Below are positions 1 through 5,537 of a stretch of 5,537 bases of DNA, piece by piece (positions within the stretch are counted from its first letter, which is position 1; each line of letters starts with the position of its first letter). The notes beneath the pieces are model-generated. The model did not search any database and was not told the origin of the DNA. It saw nothing but the letters and a program-made list of their open reading frames with translations. Source of the stretch: Chthoniobacter flavus (GTDB taxonomy: Bacteria > Verrucomicrobiota > Verrucomicrobiia > Chthoniobacterales > Terrimicrobiaceae). Made by a program: the position numbers and the translations under genes. Location: assembly GCA_945863785.1 (NCBI GenBank), contig CAMBAQ010000130.1, positions 1 to 5,537 of the forward strand. The letters run 5' to 3'.

Positions 1-1089
1 CTCACCAAGGAATCCGACGACGCCTGGAAACGCATCATTATCGAGAAACCCTTCGGACATGACCTCGCAAGCGCAAGAGCCCTCAATGCCTCGCTCAGCG
101 AGCGCGTCAAAGAATCCCAAATCTACCGCATCGACCATTATCTCGGAAAAGAAACAGTTCAAAACATTATGGTCTTCCGTTTCGGAAACAGTGTTTTTGA
201 GCCGATCTGGAACCGACGCTACATCGACTACGTGCAAATCACCGTTGGGGAACAACTCGGCGTGGAGCTGCGAGGAGGGTATTACGATCAATCCGGAGTC
301 ACCCGGGACATGGTCCAAAACCACATTCTTTCTGTTCTCTCGCTAGTCGCAATGGAGCCCCCTGCCTCGATCTCCGGTGATAGTGTTCGCAATGAGAAAG
401 TGAAAGTACTCGAAGCCATTCGCCCGATGGAACCGGAGGAAATTCTTGCGAACACGGTGCGCGGACAATACGGCCCAGGTGTGATTGATGGCATACACGT
501 ACCCGGATATCGCTCAGAGCCGAATGTGAATCCGCAGTCGAACACGGAGACCTTCGTGGCCATGAAGCTCATGGTGGAAAACTGGCGGTGGGCGGATGTG
601 CCTTTCTTCATCCGCAGTGGCAAGCGCCTCGCAGCTCATACCACACAGATCGTTATTGGATTCCGCCGGACCCCGCTGCTGCTGTTCGGAAAAGATGTTG
701 ATAGCAACATCATGCCGAACCGCCTCGTGATCCATGTCCAACCCGATGAAGGTATCACGATGGATATTCACGCGAAGCGTCCAGGACCCGGTGTGGCGAT
801 CGCCAATGTTCCACTGGACTTCAGTTACAAGGATTTTGGCGAAACGACGGCGGCGACGGGCTACGAGACACTCCTCTACGATTGCATGATCGGCGATATG
901 ACGCTCTTCCACCGCTACGACAGCGTGGATGCGTCCTGGCGGATCGTAGATCCTATCCTTGACGTCTGGCAGGCGCTCCATCCTAGGGATTTTCCAAACT
1001 ATGCGGCTGGCACATGGGGCCCCGAAGCAGCCGACAAGCTCATCGAGAAATCCGGGCACAGCTGGCACCATTATTTCCTCAACAAATAA
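1..1089 (+). CDS. zwf: Glucose-6-phosphate 1-dehydrogenase, C-terminal part (5' end outside window)
   Basis: Zwf oxidises glucose-6-phosphate to 6-phosphogluconolactone with NADP+ (or NAD+) in the cytoplasm, the first step of the oxidative pentose-phosphate and Entner-Doudoroff routes. The frame is open from base 1 and gives 362 residues before TAA. Counting from the edge, EKPFG lies at residues 15-19 and the family signature RIDHYLGKE at 43-51 (bases 127-153), with the substrate-binding DHYLGKE and the catalytic-pocket His. Further family blocks are FEPIWNRRYIDYVQIT, GYYDQSGVTRDMVQNH, NWRWADVPFFIRSGKRL, QPDEGI and the C-terminal DCMIGDMTLFHR and WRIVDPIL. Known members are about 490-510 residues, so roughly 130-145 N-terminal residues, including the Rossmann dinucleotide motif, lie upstream. 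Nothing suggests truncation of the gene itself. The stop shares one base with the glk start, so the two are very probably co-transcribed. Cofactor preference cannot be judged without the N-terminus. Confidence 0.97.
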   Translation, partial: LTKESDDAWKRIIIEKPFGHDLASARALNASLSERVKESQIYRIDHYLGKETVQNIMVFRFGNSVFEPIWNRRYIDYVQITVGEQLGVELRGGYYDQSGVTRDMVQNHILSVLSLVAMEPPASISGDSVRNEKVKVLEAIRPMEPEEILANTVRGQYGPGVIDGIHVPGYRSEPNVNPQSNTETFVAMKLMVENWRWADVPFFIRSGKRLAAHTTQIVIGFRRTPLLLFGKDVDSNIMPNRLVIHVQPDEGITMDIHAKRPGPGVAIANVPLDFSYKDFGETTAATGYETLLYDCMIGDMTLFHRYDSVDASWRIVDPILDVWQALHPRDFPNYAAGTWGPEAADKLIEKSGHSWHHYFLNK

Positions 1090-2093
1090 TGCCAAGTCAA
1101 TCCCACCTCATCCTTGCCGGCGATATCGGAGGGACAAAGTCGAACATAGCACTTTTCAGTATCGTGGGCGATAAACTCTCGCTCCTGCGAGAACAACGCT
1201 TAGCCAGTGCCGACTATCCCAGCCTCAATGCCATTCTTAGCGAGTTTCTTGGGAGCGACATCCCTGCCATCCTGGGTGCAGGATTTGGAATTCCTGGGGT
1301 AGTTATCAATGGACGGGCCAAACCCACAAATCTCTCCTGGGGCGTGGATGCCCATGAAATCTCTCTCGAATTCGGGATCCCTCATGTGAGCGTGCTCAAC
1401 GATCTTGCCGCCAACGCCCACGGAATCTCACGCCTTTCTGCAAACGATTTCGCCGTGATCCAGAATGGAGATCATGGCGCCAAAGGCAATCGATGCGTCG
1501 TCTCCCCCGGAACCGGGCTCGGCGAGGCTGGTCTGTTTTGGGATGGCAGAAGGCATCACGTTTGGGCTTGCGAAGGCGGTCATACGGACTTCGCTCCTAG
1601 AAATGAGTTGGAAATCGCTCTACTCGAATACCTCATAAAACAATTCGGCCACGTCAGCGCAGAACGCGTCGTATCCGGTATGGGAGTGAACAATATCTAC
1701 AATTTCCTGCGCGACACAGGCAGGGGAACGGAGCTTCTAACAGTCGCCACCGACATGAAATCCCATGAAGCCGGCGCGGTCATCTCCAAACATGCCGACT
1801 TAGGCACCTGCCCGATGTGCGCCCAAACTCTCGATATTTTTGTCAACTGCCTCGCTGCCGAATCCGCAAATATGGCCTTGAAAACAATGGCCAGCGGTGG
1901 CGTTTTCCTAGGCGGCGGAATTCCAGTTAAGCTTTTATCACGAATTCAGAGCCCGTCTTTTATTCATACCTTTAACGATAAAGGGCGATTGTCCTCATTA
2001 ATGGAAAACACGCCTGTTTATGTGATACTCAATGACCAAGCTGCTTTGCTAGGAGCGGCTTACTCCGCCCTTGACAAATCGGCTGGGCATTGA
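1089..2093 (+). CDS. glk: Glucokinase (ATP-dependent, bacterial Glk family)
   Basis: Phosphorylates glucose to glucose-6-phosphate with ATP in the cytoplasm, supplying the substrate of the zwf product just upstream. The 334 residues match the E. coli Glk type (about 321) across their length. The phosphate-binding DIGGTK is at residues 12-17. The catalytic Asp is D105 in VLNDLAANAHG, with N104 beside it. GTGLG is at 141-145, and the sugar-binding residues E162 and H165 are in CEGGHTDFAP. ERVVSG follows at 192-197 and contains another sugar-contact Glu, E192. The adenosine-site FLGGGI is at 273-278 and NDQAALLGAA is near the C-terminus. The ATG at 1089 was chosen because it puts ten residues before DIGGTK, as in the family, and abuts the zwf stop. 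An in-frame ATG at 1014 would bury 25 codons inside zwf. No Shine-Dalgarno sequence is visible, so translational coupling to zwf is likely. An unusual CPMC pair (C241, C244) sits before TLDIFV. Confidence 0.96.
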   Translation: MPSQSHLILAGDIGGTKSNIALFSIVGDKLSLLREQRLASADYPSLNAILSEFLGSDIPAILGAGFGIPGVVINGRAKPTNLSWGVDAHEISLEFGIPHVSVLNDLAANAHGISRLSANDFAVIQNGDHGAKGNRCVVSPGTGLGEAGLFWDGRRHHVWACEGGHTDFAPRNELEIALLEYLIKQFGHVSAERVVSGMGVNNIYNFLRDTGRGTELLTVATDMKSHEAGAVISKHADLGTCPMCAQTLDIFVNCLAAESANMALKTMASGGVFLGGGIPVKLLSRIQSPSFIHTFNDKGRLSSLMENTPVYVILNDQAALLGAAYSALDKSAGH

Positions 2094-2144
2094 GCACATA
2101 TCCAACCCTTCAATAGGATTATCAAAAACACCAATGGTCACCAT

Positions 2145-2169
2145 AATGCCAAAAAAATTACCGGGCATT
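2145..2169 (+). terminator. Weak hairpin after glk, possible terminator
   Basis: AATGCC (2145-2150) and GGCATT (2164-2169) are perfect inverted repeats around a 13-base A-rich loop, followed by a broken T-rich run (TTGAGTTATTT). The position, about 50 bp after the glk stop and just before a candidate promoter, suits a terminator of the zwf-glk transcript. The stem is short and AT-containing and the T tract is interrupted, so efficiency would be low. It could equally be an operator-like repeat or chance. Confidence 0.28.
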
Positions 2170-2178
2170 TTGAGTTAT

Positions 2179-2207
2179 TTGCCGACTTAAAGGGACTCTG
2201 ATATATA
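2179..2207 (+). promoter_or_regulatory. Candidate sigma70-type promoter for the TPR gene
   Basis: TTGCCG (2179-2184) and TATATA (2202-2207) are separated by 17 bp and each matches the -35/-10 consensus at four of six positions. An overlapping TATAAA at 2204-2209 is a better -10 match (five of six) but leaves a 19 bp spacer. The surrounding DNA is the most AT-rich in the window and lies between an apparent operon end and a new gene. Transcription would start near 2214-2216, almost on the ATG of the 28-codon ORF at 2215. This is inference from sequence alone. Confidence 0.35.
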
Positions 2208-2214
2208 AACCAGC

Positions 2215-2301
2215 ATGAAACTAGTTTTTGAATCATTTCAAAACTTCAATGAAACACGCCCCCACTCACGTTTCGACGTATTGGACTGCGTGTTTAAATG
2301 A
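2215..2301 (+). CDS. Possible 28-residue leader ORF coupled to the TPR gene
   Basis: ATG at 2215 opens 28 codons ending in TGA at 2299-2301. That stop overlaps the ATG of the following gene as ATGA, the same arrangement seen at the DUF3108/trmB junction. The peptide begins MKLVFESFQNF and ends LDCVFK; it has no signal peptide or membrane segment and I recognise no family. There is no Shine-Dalgarno sequence at normal spacing (AGGGA at 2191-2195 is too far), and the candidate promoter would give an almost leaderless message. Its likely role, if translated, is to bring ribosomes through the hairpin before the TPR start rather than to make a functional peptide. It may be a chance ORF, since 28 codons is within random expectation. 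Confidence 0.3.
   Translation: MKLVFESFQNFNETRPHSRFDVLDCVFK
2252..2295 (+). promoter_or_regulatory. Nested hairpin ending two bases before the TPR-gene start codon
   Basis: AAACACGC (2252-2259) and GCGTGTTT (2288-2295) form a perfect 8-bp stem. Inside it, CCA (2262-2264) can pair with TGG (2282-2284). Inside that, ACGT (2268-2271) pairs with ACGT (2276-2279) around a TTCG tetraloop (2272-2275). The arms sit where a ribosome would land for the ATG at 2298, so in RNA the fold would probably hinder direct initiation. No T tract follows, so it is not a standard terminator. Function is inferred. Confidence 0.4.
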
Positions 2302-4196
2302 GCGACCTCGCACCTAAAACCATAGTTCGACGACGCAAAAAGCTTGATGGAGTTTCAAGTTCCAAAGCACCTCGCAGTGCAGACAGCAAAGGTCGCAAGA
2401 GCGCCCGTTTAGATGCCGACAAACCAATCGAAGTCATAAAAGAACAGGCCATTGATCATGATCCGCTTCCAGATCATGACCTTTACAACTCCCGTCCGAC
2501 ACCAAAAGAAGCCCTCATTTCTCAACTTAAAGACACTAGGCTTAATATCCCCCTTGCCCTGATCGCGGCCATTGTCCTTGGTTGGCTTTTTACTCCAGCT
2601 TTATTCGATACCATTAATACTTGGCGCGCGAATGAACTCATGGGCCTTTGCGATACTGCTGTCGACAATGGCAAGCTGAAGGAAGCCCTCGCCCTTATTC
2701 AAAAAGCCGATGTGCTTGCCCCTAACAACGAGTTCATTGAGCGAAAGTCTCAACTCTTGAACGCCGCCATGGGCGATAGCGCAGCTATCACCGAGTTGCA
2801 AACGCTCATGGTGAATGGATTCGCCAACAACGATGAACTCCTCACTCTCGCCGAACAATCACTCAAAGCGGGCAAGCCGCGCATGGCTCAGGCCGCGATT
2901 GATAAAATCGCGGACGAACATTCTGCCCGAAAGATTTCTATTGAAATGCAGCTCATTACACTTTCAGGCAATCCAGCCGCAGCCGTGGAGCTTGCAAAAA
3001 AATCCCTACCAGATCTTTCTACACCCGATGCCGAAAAGATCCTGCTCGCCACGGCAGATTTGCTTCTGAAATCAGACACGAAGTCGAGTCAGGATATTCT
3101 TATTCCCCTCTCCAAGAAAACGGATACCACCGGCATCGAAGCTCTCCGCTTACTCGCAATCCAACAAATCTCTCATGCGAAAAATAGCGCGATCGGCCCC
3201 GCCGAAATCGCAGTCAAAATCCAAGCCCACCCGCTCCACACGAGCAATGATGCCCTCTTGGTTGCCGACCTCCATATTCTAGAGAAACCCGAAGACAAAA
3301 AGAAAATCATCGCCGATCTCGCTGCGTCCCGCTACTCGGCTCCAACGCCCGAAGCCATTGCATTTGCACGGTGGCTCAATCGCCGCATGGACTACCAAGA
3401 AGCCATTGATTTCATCGGCAAAGACCGGGCTCTATCCAACTCCGAGTGGCTTCTTGTCTATCTCGACGCCCACGCCGGACTCGACCGCTGGGGAGATGTA
3501 TTCACCCTTCTTGATGCAGACACCGTAGTGGACCTTTCCGACAGCATCCGCCTTCTCTTTCTGGCACGTGCCGCAAAAAAAGCAGGGAATGAAGCCGAGG
3601 CCGATGACCTCTGGCGGGAAATGCAACAGAACTTGGCATTTGAAAAACCCGAGATCGCTGCGTTTGTTGCCGCCTACACCATGCGAATCGGTGAGCCTGA
3701 GCAGTCGATCAAAGCTTACCGAGTTCTCGCTCGTCGCAGAGATACCTCGTTGGAAGGTTATCTCGGCATCACACGCAACTGGCCTAAAAATGACCCCGCT
3801 GCCAATCTCCTATCGGTCTATGATGAGTTTCTGGAATCCTTCCCCAACCTCACAGGCCAACAAGTCGAGCGAGCCTATCTCGAGCTTCTTGCGGAAAGAG
3901 ATACGAATGAAACAGCAGCGAAAGCATTGAGTCTTCTTAAACATTCCCCCGATTCACTCCCTGCGATGAGCGCGGCTGCACTCGGTCTCCTCAAATTAGG
4001 CGAGATTGAAAAGGCCAATGCCATTTATGATGCGGAAATAATTGATTGGCAAAAAGCAAAGGATTCCTGGAAATGCGTGCGCGTCGCTACTCTTCAAGCT
4101 GCAGGAAAAACCCAAGAAGCCGAGAAACTCGCTGCCCGCATCAACAAGTCCCAAATCCGACCCGAAGAACTTAAGTTGCTTCCAACGCTTCGATAG
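2298..4196 (+). CDS. Membrane-anchored TPR-like repeat protein of unknown function
   Basis: A 632-residue protein in three parts. Residues 1-80 are a polar tail with a basic cluster RRRKK at 11-15 and more Lys/Arg around 23-42. Residues about 83-104 are one hydrophobic helix (IPLALIAAIVLGWLFTPALF). Residues 109-632 are alpha-helical throughout. By the positive-inside rule the tail is cytoplasmic and the large domain outside the inner membrane. TPR-like helix pairs are clearest at about 117-144 (GKLKEALALIQKADVLAPNN), 418-442, 452-482, 555-585 and 590-616, with degenerate repeats between. This suggests a protein-binding scaffold, but no partner is evident and I assign no function. The start is firm: an in-frame TAA lies directly before this ATG, and the next Met (residue 115) would lose the membrane helix. 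There is no clear Shine-Dalgarno sequence. The ATG overlaps the stop of a 28-codon ORF, and the 3' end overlaps trmB by 26 bp on the opposite strand. Confidence 0.85.
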   Translation: MSDLAPKTIVRRRKKLDGVSSSKAPRSADSKGRKSARLDADKPIEVIKEQAIDHDPLPDHDLYNSRPTPKEALISQLKDTRLNIPLALIAAIVLGWLFTPALFDTINTWRANELMGLCDTAVDNGKLKEALALIQKADVLAPNNEFIERKSQLLNAAMGDSAAITELQTLMVNGFANNDELLTLAEQSLKAGKPRMAQAAIDKIADEHSARKISIEMQLITLSGNPAAAVELAKKSLPDLSTPDAEKILLATADLLLKSDTKSSQDILIPLSKKTDTTGIEALRLLAIQQISHAKNSAIGPAEIAVKIQAHPLHTSNDALLVADLHILEKPEDKKKIIADLAASRYSAPTPEAIAFARWLNRRMDYQEAIDFIGKDRALSNSEWLLVYLDAHAGLDRWGDVFTLLDADTVVDLSDSIRLLFLARAAKKAGNEAEADDLWREMQQNLAFEKPEIAAFVAAYTMRIGEPEQSIKAYRVLARRRDTSLEGYLGITRNWPKNDPAANLLSVYDEFLESFPNLTGQQVERAYLELLAERDTNETAAKALSLLKHSPDSLPAMSAAALGLLKLGEIEKANAIYDAEIIDWQKAKDSWKCVRVATLQAAGKTQEAEKLAARINKSQIRPEELKLLPTLR

Positions 4197-4764
4197 CAAT
4201 AGGCTTCAGGCAGACCTGATGCGGCTTCATGCCCATCGCTCGGAAGGTTTTTTCAAAGGCGGTCTCCACTGTTTCCCTGCCATCTTCCCATGGCATTTCG
4301 TTCCATCCGACCCGAGTCAAATCTCGCATTTCGCAAAAGTACGACTCGCAATCGGTCATCAATCGCAATGTGCCTTTGGGTCGCAGCACACGACGAATCT
4401 CCTCGAGAAAAGAAACCTGGAATACCCGCCGCCCAGCATGGCGTCGCTTCGGCCAGGGATCAGGAAAATACAAATGGAACGTGGTCACACTTGCGGATGG
4501 CAGAAGTTTTTGTAGAGGCTCTGCGCCCAGTCCTTGAACTGCAAACGCATTCGCAAGGCCAAGGCGCCCGATCTTTCGGAGGCATTTATTCACTCGATCC
4601 GCCTGTTTCTCCAAACCCAGAAAATTAGTGGCCGGATTCATTGCCGCCATGCCGATAAAAAAGGCTCCTCGATGACAACCGAAGTCCACCTCCAACGGCG
4701 GGGCACTAGCTTCTATCCACGCTGACGGAATCGTTGTCACATCTTCATCAATCTTGTGATTCAT
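4171..4764 (-). CDS. trmB: tRNA (guanine-N7-)-methyltransferase
   Basis: TrmB methylates N7 of G46 in the variable loop of tRNAs using S-adenosylmethionine, in the cytoplasm. The 197 residues show the family blocks in order: SAM motif LEVDFGCHRGAFF at 24-36; FLGLE at 48-52, with the acidic residue expected to bind the ribose; the diagnostic LYFPDPWPKRRH at 98-109; LMTD at 135-138; and a C-terminal T-x-x-E (T168, E171) in TAFEKTF. It is shorter than E. coli TrmB (239) because the variable N-terminal extension is missing, which is common in the family. In the SAM loop the usual G-x-G-x-G reads G-C-H-R-G, with His where the middle Gly is normal. The ATG at 4764 overlaps the stop of the upstream DUF3108 gene as ATGA and no Shine-Dalgarno sequence is seen, so translation is probably coupled. 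The last 26 bp overlap the convergent TPR gene. Confidence 0.95.
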   Translation of the reverse strand: MNHKIDEDVTTIPSAWIEASAPPLEVDFGCHRGAFFIGMAAMNPATNFLGLEKQADRVNKCLRKIGRLGLANAFAVQGLGAEPLQKLLPSASVTTFHLYFPDPWPKRRHAGRRVFQVSFLEEIRRVLRPKGTLRLMTDCESYFCEMRDLTRVGWNEMPWEDGRETVETAFEKTFRAMGMKPHQVCLKPIAIEALEAT

Positions 4765-5537
4765 TGTTTGTCAAAGGAGACCAATTCTCCGAACACGTAG
4801 CCAACAAAAATATTCACCTCTGCACGAAGGGGGATCCGATCAGTGTCATTCGATACCCAGATTTTCCCCGATTGAAATTTATCGTGGGGCTCGAGGATGT
4901 TCCCTTTTTTCACATTCACACGCTGGATAGTGAGGTCCAGCTTGATGGCCTCTCTCTTTTGACCAGCTATCACAATGGCCTCGGTACCCAGCGATTTGAC
5001 GCGGGCAAGGAATGAAGCCCCTCCCGGATAAATCACCACAGCTACTTCGTCGCCGGCCAGCAATCGCTGACTCCGTATAAAGAACATCCCAGCAAAAAGA
5101 TCTCTCGCAGGCACGACCTTCACTCGGTGCCACTTCGCTGGAGATTTCCCATGTCTTGTGGAATCACTCAGACTCCAGAGTTCACCAAGCCCACCGACAA
5201 TCGAGGTCGTGAGCGTCCGGTCGGAATACGTCTCCACCAAATCGGAGCGCTGGGTCTGGAAGTCAGGAGGAAGAAAAAGCGATGTAAACGCAGCGTCGAG
5301 TTGATACAACAATCGCACGGCCCCATATGTACCTCCGTTGGCATTCAGGCAGACCATGCCATCAGGGCGGGTAACAGAAACCCAAGCCCGCGCTGCCTCA
5401 ATCTCAGACCATCCGAGACGATACTCCGCATTAAAGGAAGGAGAATCTGGAAAATCCCCAGCGGTTTGCGCTTGAACCTCCGCCTCCCATCCCGCATGCA
5501 CGGGAGCACTCGCGACAAGCAAAGCTGCGAGCAAATT
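4761..5537 (-). CDS. Exported DUF3108-domain protein (5' end probably outside window)
   Basis: The frame is open to the window edge and gives 258 residues before TGA. It starts with a hydrophobic stretch, NLLAALLVASAPVHA, ending in a signal-peptidase-I-like V-H-A before GWEAEV, so the mature protein is probably periplasmic. The rest resembles DUF3108 over nearly its full length. Counting from the TTG at 5534, this includes FNAEYRLGWSEIEAARAW near 34-51, VPARDLFAGMFFIRSQRLLAGD near 141-162, and the C-terminal hallmark KIWVSNDTDRIPLRAEV followed by VGYVFGEL near 224-251. The biochemical role of DUF3108 proteins is not established, and I infer only an envelope location. A TTG at 5534-5532 could in principle start the protein. 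It would leave a signal peptide with no positively charged n-region, so a start just beyond the window is more likely. The gene sits directly upstream of trmB with a 4-base overlap, implying one transcript, although no functional link is obvious. Confidence 0.8.
   Translation of the reverse strand, partial: NLLAALLVASAPVHAGWEAEVQAQTAGDFPDSPSFNAEYRLGWSEIEAARAWVSVTRPDGMVCLNANGGTYGAVRLLYQLDAAFTSLFLPPDFQTQRSDLVETYSDRTLTTSIVGGLGELWSLSDSTRHGKSPAKWHRVKVVPARDLFAGMFFIRSQRLLAGDEVAVVIYPGGASFLARVKSLGTEAIVIAGQKREAIKLDLTIQRVNVKKGNILEPHDKFQSGKIWVSNDTDRIPLRAEVNIFVGYVFGELVSFDKQ

Noticed and set aside
1014..1088. Upstream in-frame ATG for glk
   Set aside because: It would add 25 residues encoded within the conserved zwf 3' end; the ATG at 1089 matches the family N-terminus and the coupling overlap.
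514..1095. Long antisense ORF (193 codons) opposite zwf
   Set aside because: It lies entirely against the conserved zwf frame, and its translation shows no recognisable domain and is rich in Arg/His as expected of a shadow frame.
4042..4628. Overlapping + strand ORFs opposite trmB
   Set aside because: They are antisense to the well-conserved trmB frame and have no domain or plausible start signal.
4734..5015. Plus-strand ORF of 93 codons opposite the DUF3108 3' end, near AAAGGAGA at 4773-4780
   Set aside because: The SD-like purine run lies inside the ORF, not before its ATG, and the frame is a shadow of the DUF3108 gene.
5532..5534. TTG as the true start of the DUF3108 gene
   Set aside because: The frame continues to the window edge, no ribosome site is visible inside the window, and the resulting signal peptide would lack a basic n-region; a start outside the window is more likely.
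1..5537. Search for a defence, mobile or biosynthetic system
   Set aside because: No transposase, integrase, nuclease, toxin, repeat array, tRNA attachment site or synthase motif was seen; apart from the TPR protein and the DUF3108 protein, the genes are conserved housekeeping enzymes.

Overview
The window carries five protein genes and one possible leader ORF from what looks like the chromosome of a Gram-negative heterotroph. Base composition is roughly balanced in the genes and AT-rich in the single sizeable intergenic gap. The Gram-negative reading rests on a probable exported DUF3108 protein and a bitopic membrane protein with a large outer domain. The style of the zwf, glk and trmB products makes Verrucomicrobiota my best guess, but that is an impression from family resemblance and is weakly supported. 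I see no mobile element, CRISPR array, tRNA, rRNA or phage gene.

Left part, + strand (1-2093): the 3' three quarters of zwf (glucose-6-phosphate dehydrogenase) is followed by glk (ATP glucokinase), with stop and start sharing one base (TAATG). Glucokinase makes glucose-6-phosphate and Zwf oxidises it, so this is a compact entry point to the oxidative pentose-phosphate or Entner-Doudoroff routes.

Middle, + strand (2094-4196): a gap of 204 bp holds a weak hairpin that may end the zwf-glk transcript, a candidate sigma70-type promoter, a 28-codon ORF and a nested hairpin. The 28-codon ORF ends on the ATGA that starts the next gene. That gene encodes a 632-residue protein with a basic cytoplasmic tail, one membrane helix and a long TPR-like helical domain. 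I do not recognise a specific function for it.

Right part, - strand (4171-5537): a DUF3108 protein with a signal peptide, whose start is probably beyond the window, is followed by trmB (tRNA guanine-N7 methyltransferase) with a 4-base ATGA overlap. trmB runs tail-to-tail into the TPR gene, and the last 26 bp of the two genes overlap.

All three gene starts visible in the window overlap the stop codon of an upstream reading frame, and none has a clear Shine-Dalgarno sequence. This pattern is what makes the 28-codon ORF before the TPR gene worth attention. Otherwise the window is ordinary housekeeping DNA, and I do not see a novel multi-gene system in it.
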